From Coix lacryma-jobi var. lacryma-jobi (taxonomy: Eukaryota > Streptophyta > Magnoliopsida > Poales > Poaceae): a stretch of DNA of 64,000 nt. The notes under the pieces are model-generated. The model saw only the letters and a program-made list of their open reading frames with translations, made no database searches and had not been told where the DNA came from. Numbering within the stretch: the stretch's first letter is position 1; every line of letters begins with the position of its first letter. The stretch lies in NCBI GenBank assembly GCA_009763385.1, contig CM019827.1, forward strand, positions 97,996,177 through 98,060,176, given 5' to 3'. The position numbers and the translations under genes were made by a program. Positions 35,695 to 49,071 of this stretch are shown here, piece after piece.

Positions 35695-38600
35695 TGTAAC
35701 ACCCCTGGTGTTACGAACGACTTTTAACAATAAAATATGTCATCAACTTGTTAATTATGAATAAGTTAGTGTGAAAAAGAAACTAAAATTTGAGTGGAAC
35801 AAAACCTTTTCAATGACTATTTGGATCAGTTTAATTAATAATTGCTTAAACACTTAAAGTTTTGCCAATATAAAAGTTATAGTAAAAGTTGAGTACTTTG
35901 ATGTGGTGCTCTTGGTTGCTGATGTTGCGATGTTTTGATAGTTCTTTTCGAAATCTATTAACCGAATCAGTCTAAGGTCTCAGCCCAGACTTAGCTAAAT
36001 CCTAAGTCTGCAGTCCTAACCTTGTCGACCGAGTGGCATGCCACGTTCCCGTTAATCCGTTTATCAAATGACCTCAACCGTTTAATAGAAGTGGTAGTTT
36101 TCTTCATGTGCTACAGCCTAGTGGTAATGGTACCGAGGTTTGATGCAATCTTGATGTCATTACCACTGTTTTCCTTAAGCTGTGATTAGCGCTGACACTG
36201 CAGAGTTTAGCGCTAATTACCCGCTAAACGGTGGCAGTTCTGGCCGAGATCCTTTAACTAAAGTTGTAGATCTTTGCAAGTGGAACAACTTTGCTTTTGA
36301 GCGCCAGAGCTGATTCGAAACCGAGCACGTCCAAAATCGTGTGTCAACACGTGCACGCCAACTGTTCGATGTTTTGACCGAACGGCCGACCGCGCCATGT
36401 GAGCTCTCTGTCCTGGCAAGAGCGTCGCTATGCGCTACTGCCGGTGCTGTGCGCCTGCCATGGCCATGTGCTGTGGTCGTCGCCTTGTGCTCGCCTGCCA
36501 CCATGTGAACCACGCGTTTCCGGTTCCTTAAGGCAGCGCCGAGCTGCTGCTCCCTCCAGCCCTCCCCTCCTTGCTCGCTGCAGCGTCGCTGGCCACCATG
36601 GCCATGGCCGGACCAAAGCTCCATGGCTGCCTCGCTGCGCCGGTTGCTGTCTGCCGGCTGGCTTGTGCTGGCTGTGGGCGTCGAAGCTGCTGGTTGCCGT
36701 GCGTTGGTCGCGCCTGGCTGCGCCGGTCACTGGCTGGCCGTGGTCGCTGTCGCTGGTCGCCGGCCGCCAGCCGACCATTGCCGCGCTGTGCTTGCCAGGG
36801 ACGCAGCGGCTGGCCACCACGTTGGTCGTGGCCGGGCGAGCCAGGTCCAGCTGAGGCTAGGTCTGACCGTGCCCCTGTCCTTTCTGCCAGCAGCCACCCT
36901 AGCCGGCCACACTCTTGCTCGACCGGCGAGCAGCAGCGACTTTTCTATCTCCGTCCCGTACGTAAAGGTAGATGAAGAACCCCAATATAATTAGAAACTC
37001 TTTCTTGGTTCTATGTGCAAAAGCGCTAGACTCATAAAGTTACAAATAGAGGCCTGGTTAGTTTCAGAGAAGGACGCGGTTCTATATGCAAAGCTGTTTT
37101 TCCTTTTTCCTTTTTCTTTTATGCATTAAATGGCTGAAACTTCTAAAATACATAGTAAATCGTAGAAAAATCGTTTGGCTGCATATGTGAACTTTTTGGA
37201 ATCCTTGTGAGTAGATCTACGCAGCGGTTATATAATATGATGTGCTTTAGTAGAAAGTTTCTGCTGTTTTTATTTATCTTTGTAAAGAGGCCTTTCTAGG
37301 AATAATTTCATAACTCAATCTAGGAAGGTCTAAAATTAGTGAAACCAATTTTGTTAGTTTCCTTTCTCTGTGATCTACAAGTTTGGTATATAAAGTTATG
37401 CTGTTGAGAACATTTTGGTAGGGTTTTCCTTTTATGTGATAAAAGTATTCCTGAAACTAGATAAAATCGTATCTGTTATTGTATTACTTCTTTTGAGGTG
37501 AAATGTTTATGGTAGACTAGTGATGTCATGTGGATGCTATGATAAAAATTTTAGATTTAGTTATGCATGTATGATAGAGTTATTGATTTAACTTGCTATG
37601 GCTTATTAAATGGAAATAAATGATTTGTGAATAATACTTGTATATAAAAATAAAAAAATATGGTTTCACTGGTCTTATATGATGATGTTGTAACCTGAGA
37701 AATTTTAATATAGTCATCGGGTTATAGAAATATTGATTTTTAGATTTATCTTGCTCTCACATGCATTTTTCTAATTAAAACTTGTTTTACATGTAGTATT
37801 GAATTGATAAAATCTGAGCATGAAATATTTTAACAATAGTCATATTTTGTCATTACCTACCACTCATAAAAATATGAGCTTCAAACTACATGTTTGCAAC
37901 ACCATCTAAACTTATATGTATACCTTTATTTATATAAAGGTTAGTAAAGACTTAATAAAAGATGCATGTATATAAACCTTATGATGATCCTTGTTTATAC
38001 CATCTTGAATGATATATGACTGAGTTATATTGATGTTAGTTTAAATCATTGAATGTCTTATGAATATGTTCTTTGTTAGAAGAGCAAACAAAAAGATCAA
38101 TTGATATGTATGCTGAAAATGGCTGGCAGAGTAGTTCCTGTTGTGGGGTTAACTTCGAAACTAACATTACATTTTCTGTAAAGGTTATGAATACAAAAGT
38201 TGTAGATAACTTCCATATCTTGCATGTCCCAAAATTTTATGATTTTAGGCCAAGTGGTTTAAGAGTTATAGATTTTACAAGTTCAATGTCAGGTTTTGCA
38301 TGCTCTCTGAGTAGATTAGAAAGATTGAGCTGTTTGGTTAATATAAATTTAGAATCACCTGTTGATGTTAATACAATAGTTGTAGTACTTTTCCTAAGCG
38401 TTCCAAAATGTCTTAGATCATATATTTTGGTGAACTAGAACTCCAATTATAAGTGTTTGAAGCTAGCTAACAGAATCTGTCCGAGCCTGGACAGATTTGT
38501 TTCTTTGTGTTGTTTGTCCTTAATATCTGTTGAATCACTTTTAGATGATTATAAGAAAGTTATATACAACTTAACGAGCTTTCTAAAAAGTTAAGGGTCA

Positions 38601-40544
38601 TGAGTATTGGATGCCTATAACTTCAGATATGCCTCTTTGAACTTCCCATCAGTTTTCTGTCCATTGTTTGTGCAGATCTACTTGTCGACATGTTATGGTC
38701 TTGTTAACTAGTGAATTAGCTCTGGATGATAATAGAAAAGTTGTGGACAACTTTATTAGCTTTCCAAAAAGTCTTGAATCACCTTATTTGGATACTTATA
38801 TCTTCAGTTATGATTAAAACAAGTAACTGCTTTGTTGCTGTCCAGATTCTGAGTTTTGTCTGTGTCCCTTTGCTGTATTATGAGTTTGCTAGTTTATCTT
38901 TTGTAGAGAATCGTGTGTGTATTCTTTATGTTCATATATATGCATTGCATCTCATTTAGGTACGTTACTTTTGGTCACGAGAACCTGAAGGACGTGGTGT
39001 TTAATGAAAAGATGGTGCAATGATGATCGTTGGCATGGAGATGGAATACTAACTTTCTGAAATCTTTTACCCAGGCAAGCCCCGGTGCATAACCTATATT
39101 TTTGAATATCTCTAAATGAATATATGTATGTTGTGCATTTATGTTTTCAGAAGTTATATGAAACTCACCTGCATATATATATACATATCCCATGAGTCCT
39201 ACTAGTACAGGTTCGAGTAGCGCTATGCTTAGGATGAATGGTAGCGTGGGTTACCTGTCGTTGCTCACAAAGTAGGTGCTCTACTTTAAACTGATGATGA
39301 TGGAAAGAAACTGAGACCGGGCAGGGATGTGGTTTGGTTCTGGTGGGTGTGACGAGTTATGTCCCGCGGCCACGGGCTTAGCTTCGGTTGCACTGTTTCC
39401 CTGTCTATGTCGCTTAGGGACTGTTCGTTGTTGTGGGTGTGAGCTATGTCACAGATCCTCTTATCCCGAACACATACTTGCTTATGGGAGCGGGAAGGCT
39501 AGCTGACTCTTGCCTCGGTTTCCGGCTCTATGTGATCCGACCGTTAGAGTTTTGGTAGGAGAATGTCCTTGCACCACTCACGGCCGGGCCGGTGAGTGGG
39601 GGCTTGGAGTCCCGGTCCTGGATGCGGATACTGGACCCCTTGGCAGGAGTTAGCGAGTTGGTCTCGGTTGTGCCTTGGTACAAACGGGGCGTGTGTTTTG
39701 GGGTACCCAGCTGGGCTACATTGATTCGCGAATCGCCGTTGTTTAAACGGTAACGGTATGGCAATCGCCCGACAACGTAGTTTAACAACTGGAACTAAGG
39801 ATGGAGAACTATACTGTATTGTTTACCATTTGCTTGGAAATAGAATAGGTGCTTACATAGAAATAGGAGTAACAACTAATATGGCTAAATAACATGTTAC
39901 AACCTTTTATTTAAAAATGCTCTTTTGCAAACAAAAGGAAAACCAGAGCGACATAGCCTTTCATAATCCTTGAGAGTCGGGATCTATATTTTCCCATTCG
40001 GGTAAGACTTGCGATTACAATTGAGTACCCAGGGTTTGATTCCTTTTGTTGCAGGCAACAGACGGAGATTGGAGCTAACTATTGTGTGTGGATTCCTCCT
40101 GGTGGGCTCAGAGAGGATTCCTTTTATCGCTGCGACCGTAGTATTTATTTATTTCCTTCTTCAAAAGATTTTTACAAAGGAAAAGATTTATAAATGGTTA
40201 TAACCCGTCTTTACGATAAATTCCTAGAATTATTATATCATTGCTTCCTTCTGCATTAACTTTGATCATTTGTATAACTTCTGTTTAATCTAATAATGTT
40301 TAATTCTTGCTGCATATCAAACTGTTGTAATATTTCTGATGATGTAATCTTGTAATAAAAGAAATGTTTTTGAGTTTGGATGCTTGGTCCTCAATTGTGA
40401 TTCTCGAAGAAATGTGGATTTTTGAGTTCTCCCGTTGGGTGTGCTCGACAGACTACCGGATTTAACTTGGTCTTAAGTTCACTCAGTGTCAAATGGTTGA
40501 CGAGTGTACTTGGGATTTAAGTTAAATTGGGCGGTTCTGCCACA
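35695..40544 (+). repeat. 5' LTR of the LARD-like element
   Basis: It begins TGTAACACCCCTGGTGTTAC (a perfect terminal hairpin) and ends GGCGGTTCTGCCACA. A CpG-rich block at 36300-36930 is followed by a long AT-rich part. CAG/GCAAGC near 39074 and TTTTGTTGCAG near 40054 resemble a splice pair. ORFs such as 38073-38438 recur in the other LTR and have no domain. Confidence 0.9.
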
Positions 40545-40546
40545 TG

Positions 40547-40558
40547 TGGTATCAAAGC
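40547..40558 (+). other. Primer binding site of the LARD-like element
   Basis: TGGTATCAAAGC follows the LTR by two bases. It resembles the tRNA-Met-type site with one change (AAAGC for AGAGC). Confidence 0.8.
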
Positions 40559-41856
40559 ATAATTGAGGGATTTAAGCATCTAAACGGCTTTCTAAACTAA
40601 AATTTGACAACCCAAAAGCTTTTAAATTTTAGGACATGTTGTTACGAATATTATATAAGCCCTATTACTATGGTTATGTATCTAGGATAGATGGCACCTT
40701 GATGACTAGAGAGGACTAATCAGATTTTCTGCAGGTACACTGACTCTCAAGTGGGTTAGTACGATAGCGATCGACTAGTACAGGGAGTGAACGATGTGCC
40801 AAAATTAAAACGTTGCCCTATATGTTGGCTGTGAGGTGAGAACGAATAGGTCGTGCATGCATGCATACTTGTGCATTTCCTTTCTCAACTCTGCTTCTCT
40901 GTCTAGTCTGTGCAGGTGTTTAATTTGGTTTAATTTTTTTTTTCTAGATGAAAGCGTGAGTGCTTAATTAGTGTTCCCTAAGCTAGTAAGGGTTTTGAAA
41001 CACCAGGAACTCGGTAGCGAGCACGTATCCCCATCGAGACTGTGCCACTCAGGGGAGACACAGTGAAACTTTGGCAAAAGCTGTCGATGCCGTGCACGCT
41101 AGCGATTCCCGCGCGAGCACCAGCCGGTGTTGTACCATCCGCTGTCCCCTCAGCGCACTCGCATGCACTACCGACCACGCCGCCCACTGCCACTCATGCG
41201 CACCTTGGTGCAGCTGCTGTACGGCTGTTTCCCCCTCTCTCGAGTATGATGCCATGCCCTCAGTCACCGAGGTCGCCGATGCCGGTGCTACCAAGCCCAA
41301 CCCCGCCATCGCCGCCTATAAAACGCCACCCCCGGTTGCCTTCCACTGCAAGGCACCCCGCTTAAACCCTGCCTAGTGCATAAAACCTTCTAGGATGTGT
41401 ATAAGCGAAGAGGAGTTCACCATCACCATCTTTGCTTTCTTACTCCCCTTCCTTGTGGGATCAATACTGTTGTGCATCCTTGTACATCGCCCGTTACCCT
41501 ATACACCACCTTGAGTTTTCAGCACAGGTTTGTCTAAGTCCCTTGGACTCAAGAATGGAAGGACCTTAGTCTTTCTAGAGAAGCCACCCAGCTTTGGAAT
41601 CGAGGTTCTCTCCTATCACCTTTTCTTCCTCGATTCGAGCAAAACCCTATTGCTGGACCCACCAGTCAACTCATCCTCGTGTAGCCACCCAACATGTCTC
41701 CTCTTTCCAGTACACCCAGACTGTAGTTTTGACCAAGCTTCTCGGAGAAGCCTTGCCTGGGGCTTCTATAAAAGAGATGCCACCCCGTTGCCTTCAACTG
41801 CATCCCATATTGGATAGCCACTTCGCTCCAGTCTTCTCCATCCTTGAGCAACAACC
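40559..41856. other. LARD internal leader, no coding domain seen
   Basis: Non-coding sequence between PBS and the accessory frame. Short overlapping frames at 40978-41376 on both strands show no known domain. Weak resemblance to a GC-rich 5' leader. Confidence 0.5.
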
Positions 41857-42516
41857 ATGGCCTCACAAGAGTCGCTATGCCCTTGCCTTTTACCCACTAA
41901 CCCTCCTAGCCTACCTGAAATGCTAGCTGAAGGGGTCTGGACAAGCAGCGTTTGCCAGGGTGTAGAGGGTTTTCCCAAACTTCTGTACACCACCACACAA
42001 CGGTTGGGAATCCAGGAGCGCCCCGTGTATGAAGGTCGTGAGTATGAAGAGCGTAACACTGAGAGGTGTGAGGTCACCATCTACATCGGGAAGAGTGAGA
42101 GCTTCCCCGATGTTGATGGCTGAAGTGTCACCACCACCGGTTTTCGTTTCCCCGACACCTACCAAGAAGTAGCCCGCAAAGCCCTGCGACTCCTATGCCA
42201 GATCTACGCGGGACACCTTAGCCGTGCCCCCATGAGGTTCTTTCCACCCTCGGACCGAACAGCTCTGTTCTGGAAGACTCGCATGGAGGCTTTGCAAGGG
42301 CGTCCCATGCAAGCTGTCGACCCCACCGTGGTATCCCTGGCCACATACCTGCTGGCCTTGGATGAGCGTCATGACCAGTTGGCCTTCAAGTTGAGGGAGT
42401 GTATCACCCAGGCCGAAGAGGCCGAGCTCATCATCCGGAAGCTCCATGTCAGCCTTGCTGCATCTCGTGCCCAAGCCGTCACGGCTGAAAGTCGTGACTG
42501 TCGAAGCCCTGCGTGA
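41857..42516 (+). pseudogene. Accessory ORF of the LARD-like element (ORF0-like), one in-frame TGA
   Basis: ATG at 41857 opens a frame of 219 codons before the stop at 42514-42516, broken by a TGA at 42121-42123. After the stop it contains RFPDTYQEVARKAL, then FFPPSDRTALFWK, then an acidic, Leu-rich and probably helical C-terminus (LAFKLRECITQAEEAELIIR). The order and spacing parallel the ORF upstream of gag in the gypsy element at 52256. Extra ORFs upstream of gag are known in some rice gypsy elements such as RIRE2. Function is unknown; I found no enzyme motif. Confidence 0.55.
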
Positions 42517-43570
42517 GGCAGGAGACCGCTACACCAAGAAGTTGAGGGAAGCCTACCTCATCATCCGGGACCGTTGGGGAACGTCTGCCTCATAGGGGCA
42601 ACGATCTCTGTTTTTGGAAGGGATTCCCATTCCTTATCGGGAGCGGGAGAGCAATGTGGCACCACCTGCTGCACCGCCACCCACTCCCGTGGAAGCCTCT
42701 GGGGTTGAGTCTCCCCTCTCCTGCACGCAGCCCTGCCCTGCTGAAGATCCTCCGAAGACCGGTCGTGGAGCCCTCTGCCTCGACGACGTAGATTAGTTGT
42801 TTCCCAGGAGCTGTATCTTTCGGTCTGGTGTTGTGAGTCTGTTGTTGAGCCGTTGTGGTGTCCTCTGTGATCCGTTGTTGTGCCGTTGTTGAGTCGCTGT
42901 TGCACCTGTTGTTGTACCGTTGTGATATCCCAGTTGGACTTATGAATGAATTGCTCCCCTAGTGTTTGTCTCATAGTTATCTTAGTCTATGTAAAAACTT
43001 GATGATAACTCCAGGAAGAAGAAAACATGCTAGTTAAGGCAAAATTGTGGGGTACACTAAATCAATTAGTTGTGGTTGTCCCAACAGAACACTTAAAATT
43101 TATTTGATCAAAACCGTTGTGGGTTTTGAATTTCCCGTTCCTTGCTCCTTGAAAGGAATCCTTGGTTTTCAAAAAAAAAATCCTCACATTGCTCTCTACC
43201 ACTGTGGTCTATGACCCCACTATGGTTTGTTGCGTGTAAATTGGTGATAGGGCTGAGTAACAATTTATGGTGCCACGATGAAACCGATGGCCTCCTGTGG
43301 AACAGCTGCCACATGGTGCGCTGCTCGGCACGCGCTGGTATCATAGGTGTTCTCCAGTACTGTTACCAAGTTACACTACCATGTCGTTTGTTTTCCCTCA
43401 AACCCTTCTCCTTGGAATTTAAATTCTTGTGTTCTGGCGGGAAATCTACAATAAGTTAATGGAGTTGTACCTTCATCAAGAAGTTAATTTATGCTTGTTT
43501 TGAAATAACCTACCTAAACCACTCTCCTCCCTTGGAAGCATTTTCGTCCTAAATCTCGGGACGAGATTTC
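42517..43570. other. LARD internal 3' sequence, no coding domain seen
   Basis: It contains a GTTGTTG-type low-complexity stretch at 42830-42930 and otherwise nothing recognisable before the polypurine tract. Confidence 0.5.
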
Positions 43571-43572
43571 TT

Positions 43573-43587
43573 TTAAGGGGGTAGGGT
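43573..43587 (+). other. Polypurine tract of the LARD-like element
   Basis: The purine-rich TTAAGGGGGTAGGG lies directly before the 3' LTR start at 43588. It would prime plus-strand synthesis. Confidence 0.75.
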
Positions 43588-46500
43588 TGTAACACCCCTG
43601 GTGTTACGAACGACTTTTAACAATAAAATATGTCATCAACTTGTTAATAACGATTTATGAATAAGTTAGTGTGAAAAAGAAACTAAAATTTGAGTGGAAC
43701 AAAACCTTTTCAATGACTATTTGGATCAGTTTAATTAATAAATTGCTTAAACACTTAAAGTTTTGCCAATATAAAAGTTGTAGTAAAAGTTGAGTACTTT
43801 GATGTGGTGCTCTTGGTTGCTGATGTTGCGATGTTTTGATAGTTCTTTTCGAAATCTATTAACCGAATCAGTCTAAGGTCTCAGCCCAGACTTAGCTAAA
43901 TACTAAGTCTGCAGTCCTAACCTTGTCGACCGAGTGGCATGCCACGTTCCCGTTAATCCGTTTATCAAATGACCTCAACCGTTTAATAGAAGTGGTAGTT
44001 TTCTTCATGTGCTACAGCCTAGTGGTAATGGTACCGAGGTTTGATGCAATCTTGATGTCATTACCACTGTTTTCCTTAAGCTGTGATTAGCGCTGACACT
44101 GCAGAGTTTAGCGCTAATTACCCGCTAAACGGTGGCAGTTCTGGCCGAGATCCTTTAACTAAAGTTGTAGATCTTTGCAAGTGGAACAACTTTGCTTTTG
44201 AGCGCCAGAGCTGATTCGAAACCGAGCACGTCCAAAATCGTGTGTCAACACGTGCACGCCAACTGTTCGATGTTTTGACCGAACGGCCGACCGCGCCATG
44301 TGAGCTCTCTGTCCTGGCAAGAGCGTCGCTATGCGCTACTGCCGGTGCTGTGCGCCTGCCATGGCCATGTGCTGTGGTCGTCGCCTTGTGCTCGCCTGCC
44401 ACCATGTGAACCACGCGTTTCCGGTTCCTTAAGGCAGCGCCGAGCTGCTGCTCCCTCCAGCCCTCCCCTCCTTGCTCGCTGCAGCGTCGCTGGCCACCAT
44501 GGCCATGGCCGGACCAAAGCTCCATGGCTGCCTCGCTGCGCCGGTTGCTGTCTGCCGGCCGGCTTGTGCTGGCTGTGGGCGTCGAAGCTGCTGGTTGCCG
44601 TGCGTTGGTCGCGCCTGGCTGCGCCGATCACTGGCTGGCCGTGGTCGCTGTCGCTGGTCGCCGGCCAGCCAACCATTGCCGCGCTGTGCTTGCCAGGGTC
44701 GCAGCGGCTGGCCACCGCGTTGGTCGTGGCCGGGCGAGCCAGGTCCAGCTGAGGCTAGGTCTGACCGTGCCCCTGTCCTTTCTGCCAGCAGCCACCCTAG
44801 CCGGCCGCACTCTTGCTCGACCGGCGAGCAGCATCGACTTTTCTATCTCCGTCCCGTACGTAAAGGTAGATGAAGAACCCTAATATAATTAGAAACTCTT
44901 TCTTGGTTTTATGTGCAAAAGCGCTAGACTCATAAAGTTACAAATAGAGGCCTGGTTAGTTTCAGAGAACGACGCGGTTCTATATGCAAAGCTGTTTTTC
45001 CTTTTTCCTTTTTCTTTTATGCATTAAATGGCTGAAACTTCTAAAATACATAGTAAATCGTAGAAAAATTCTTTGGCTGCATATGTGAACTTTTTGGAAT
45101 CCTTGTGAGTAGATCTACGCAGCGGTTATATAATATGATGTGCTTTAGTAGAAAGTTTCTGCTGTTTTTATTTATCTTTGTAAATAGGCCTTTCTGGGAA
45201 TAATTTCATAACTCAATCTAGGAAGGTCTAAAATTAGTGAAACCAATTTTTTTAGTTTCCTTTCTCTGTGGTCTACAAGTTTGGTATATAAAGTTATGCT
45301 GTTTGAGAACATTTTGATAGGGTTTTCCTTTTATGTGATAAAAGTGTTCCTGAAACTAGATAAAATCGTATCTGTTATTGTATTACTTCTTTTAAAGTGA
45401 AATTTTTATGGTAGACTAGTGATGTCATGTGGATGCTATGATAAAAATTTTAGATTTAGTTATGCATGTATGACAAAGTTACTGATTTAACTTGCTATGG
45501 CTTATTAAATGGAAATAAATGATTTGTGAATAATACTTGTATGTAAAAATAAAAAAATGTGGTTTCACTGGTCTTATATGATGATGTTGTAACCTGAGAA
45601 ATTTTAATATAGTCATGGATTACATAAATATTGATTTTTAGATTTATCTTGCTCTCACATGCATTTTTGTAATTAAAACTTGTTTTACATGTAGTAATGA
45701 ATTTATAAAATCTGAGCATGAAATATTTTAACAATAGTCATATTTTATCATTACCTACCACTCATAAAAATATGAGCTTCAAACTACATGTTTGCAACAC
45801 CATCTAAACTTATATGTATACCTTTATTTATATAAAGGTTAGTAAAGACTTAATAAAAGATGCATGTATATAAACCTTATGATGATCCTTGTTTATACCA
45901 TCTTGAATGATATATGACTGAGTTATATTGATGTTAGTTTAAATCTTTGAATGTCTTATGAATATGTTCTTTGTTAGAAGAGCAAACAAAAAGATCAATT
46001 GATATGTATACTGAAAATGGCTGGCAGAGTAGTTCCTGTTGTGGGGTTAACTTCGAAACTAACATTACATTTTCTGTAAAGGTTATGAATTCAAAAGTTT
46101 TAGATAACTTCCATATCTTGCATGTCCCAAAATTTTATGATTTTAAGCCAAGTGGTTTAAGAGTTATAGATTTTACAAGTTCAATGTCAGGTTTTGCATG
46201 CTCTCTGAGTAGATTTGAAAGATTGAGCTGTTTGGTTAATATAAATTTAGAATCACCTGTTGGTGTTAATACAATAGTTGTATTACTTTTCCTAAGCTTT
46301 CCAAAATGTCTTAGATCATATATTTTGGTGAACTAGAACTCCAATTATAAGTGTTTGAAGCTAGCTAACAGAATCTGTCCGAGTCTGGATAGATTTGTTT
46401 CTTTGTGTTGTTTGACCTTAATATCTGTTGAATCACTTTTAGATGATTATAAGAAAGTTATAGACAACTTAATGAGCTTTCTAAAAAGTTAAGAATCATG

Positions 46501-48454
46501 AGTATTGGATGCATATAACTTCATATATGCCTCTTTGAACTTCCCATCAGTTTTCTGTCCATTGTTTGTGCAGATCTGCTTGTCGACATGTTTTGGTCTT
46601 GTTAACTAGTGAATTAGCTCTGGATGATAATATAAAAGTTGTATACAACTTTATTAGCTTTCCAGAAAGTCTTGAATCACCTTATTTGGATACTTATATC
46701 TTCAGTTATGATTAAAACAACTGACTGCTTTGTTGCTGTCCAGATTCTGAGTTTTGTTTGTGTCCCTTTGCTGTATTATGAGTTTGCTAGTATATCTTTT
46801 GTAGAGAATCGTGTGTGTATTCTTTATGTTCATACATATGCATTGCATCTCATTTAGGTACGTTACTTTTGGTCACAAGAACTTGAAGGACGTGGTGTTT
46901 AACGAAAAGATGGTGCAATGATGATCGTTGGCATAGAGATGGAATACTAACTTTCTGAAATCTTTTACCCAGGCAAGCCCCGGTGCATAACCTATATTTT
47001 TGAATAACTCTAAATGAATATATGTATGTTGTGCATTTATGTTTTCAGGAGTTATATGAAACCCACCTGCATATATATATATATATATATATACATATCC
47101 CATGAGTCCTACTAGTACAGGTTCGAGTAGCGCCATGCTTAGGATGAACGGTAGCGTGGGCGACCTGTCGTTGCTCACAAAGTAGGTGCTCTACTTTAAA
47201 CTGATGATGATGGAAAGAAACTGAGACCGGGCAGGGATGTGGTTTGGTTCTGGTGGGTGTGACGAGTTATGTCCCGCGGCCACGGGCTTAGCTTCGGTTG
47301 CACTGTTTCCCTGTCAGTGTCGCTTAGGGACTGTTCGTTGTTGTGGGTGTGAGCTATGTCACAGATCCTCTTATCCCGAACACATACTTGCTTATGGGAG
47401 CGGGAAGGCTAGCTGACTCTTGCCTCGGTTTCCGGCTCTATGTGATCCGACCGTTAGAGTTTTGGTAGGAGGAGGTCCTTGCACCACTCACGGCCGGGCC
47501 GGTGAGTGGGGGCTTGGAGTCCTGGTCCTGGATGCGGATACTGGATCCCTTGGCAGGAGTTAGCGAGTTGGTCTCGGTTGTGCATTGGTACAAACGGGAC
47601 GTGTGTTTTGGGGTACCCAGCTGGGCTACATTGATTCGCAAATTGCCGTTGTTTGAACGGTACCGGTATGGCAATCGCCCGACAACGTAGTTTAACAACT
47701 GGAACTAAGGATGAAGAACTATACTGTATTGTTTACCACTTGCTTGGAAATAGAATAGGTGCTTACATAGAAATTGGAGTAACAACTAATATGGCTAAAT
47801 AACATGTTACAACCTTTTATTTAAAAATGCTCTTTTGCAAACAAAAGGAAAACCAGAGCCACGTAGCCTTTCATAATCCTTGAGAGTCGAGATCTATATT
47901 TTCCCATTCGGGTAAGACTTGCGAGTACAATTGAGTACTCAGGGTTTGATTCCTTTTGTTGCAGGCAACAGACGGAGATTGGAGCTAACTCTTGTGTGTG
48001 GATTCCTCCTGGTGAGCTCAGAGAGGATTCTTTTTATCGCTGCGACCGCAGTATTTATTTATAACCTTCTTCAAAAGATTTTTACAAAGGAAAATATTTA
48101 TAAATGGTTATAACCTGTCTTTACGATAAATTCCTAGAATTATTATATCATTGCTTCCTTCTGTATTAACTTTGATCATTTGTATAACTTCTGTTTAATC
48201 TAATAATATTTAATTCTTGCTGCATATCAAACTGTTGTAATATTTCTGATGATGTAATCTTGTAATAAAAGAAATGTTTTCGAGTTTGGATGCTTGGTCC
48301 TCAATTGTGATTCTGGAAGAAATGTGGATTTTTGAGTTCTCCCGTTGGGTGTGCTCGACAGACTACCGGATTTAACTTGGTCTTAAGTTCACTCAGTGTC
48401 AAATGGTTGACGAGTGTACTTGGGATTTAAGTTAAATTGGGCGGTTCTGCCACA
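43588..48454 (+). repeat. 3' LTR of the LARD-like element
   Basis: It is a diverged copy of 35695-40544 with the same ends. Differences include a longer TA repeat near 47070-47092 and scattered substitutions. Confidence 0.9.
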
Positions 48455-48459
48455 GGTTG

Positions 48460-49071
48460 CAAATCAAGCAATTCCGGGAGGGGACGTTTGTGCACCAGGG
48501 TAAGTATACCAAGGATATCCTGAAGAAATTCGATACGGTGAGGCCAAGCCTCTTCCAACACCCATGTCGACCACGACGGCCCTGGATGCGGACAAGGATG
48601 GAGAAGCTGTGTATCAGAGGGAGTACCAGAGTATGATCGGGTCGCTGCTGTACCTGACGGCGACACGCCCGGACATTTAGTTCGCGGTGTGTCTTTGCGC
48701 ACAATTTCAGTGCTCGCCGCGCACCTCTCACCGTCAGGCGGTCAAGCGCATTATGAGGTACTTATGCTTCACTCCAGAGTTTGGGATTTGGTATTCTGGT
48801 TCCTCCATCCTCTCTCTTTGCAGTTATTCAGATGCCGATTTTGCTGGTTGCCGACTTGAGCGCAAGTCCACTTCTGGGACTTGTCAGTTTATTGGTTCTT
48901 CTCTTGTATCTTGGTCTTCTCGCAAGCAGTCTAGTGTCGCCCAGTCTACCACAGAGGTTGAGTATGTTGCTGCGGCTAGCTGCTGTTCTCAATTGCTTTG
49001 GATGATGGCCACCTTGCGTGATTTTGGTTTGAGCTTTTCTCGCGTTCCTTTGCTTTGTGACAGCACGAGTG
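48460..49071 (+). pseudogene. Copia reverse transcriptase end and RNase H, middle part
   Basis: The frame picks up exactly after the GGTTG duplication. RT thumb sequence (QIKQFREGTF) is followed by a frame break near 48538, a TAG at 48678, and then RNase H motifs YSDADFAGC, KSTSGTC and TEVEYVAAAS. It is interrupted at 49071 by the gypsy element, within the stretch LLCDSTS, and continues at 61472. Confidence 0.88.

Larger units (their letters stand above)
35695..48454 (+). mobile_element. Non-autonomous long-LTR retrotransposon (LARD-like), gypsy-type LTRs
   Basis: Two LTRs of about 4.85 kb (35695-40544 and 43588-48454) flank only 3 kb of internal sequence. GGTTG is duplicated at 35690-35694 and 48455-48459. 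A PBS and a PPT are present, but there is no gag, protease, RT or integrase. The internal region has one recognisable frame (41857-42516). The LTRs differ at many scattered sites, so insertion is older than that of the element at 49072. It must be mobilised in trans. Confidence 0.88.

Noticed and set aside
38073..38438. 121-residue ORF, repeated at 45971-46336
   Set aside because: The two copies are the same position in the two LTRs of one element; duplication there is automatic and not evidence of function.
40547..40558. tRNA-like sequences at the primer sites (also 30654, 52067)
   Set aside because: They only match the last about 12 bases of tRNA-Met and are retrotransposon primer sites, not tRNA genes.
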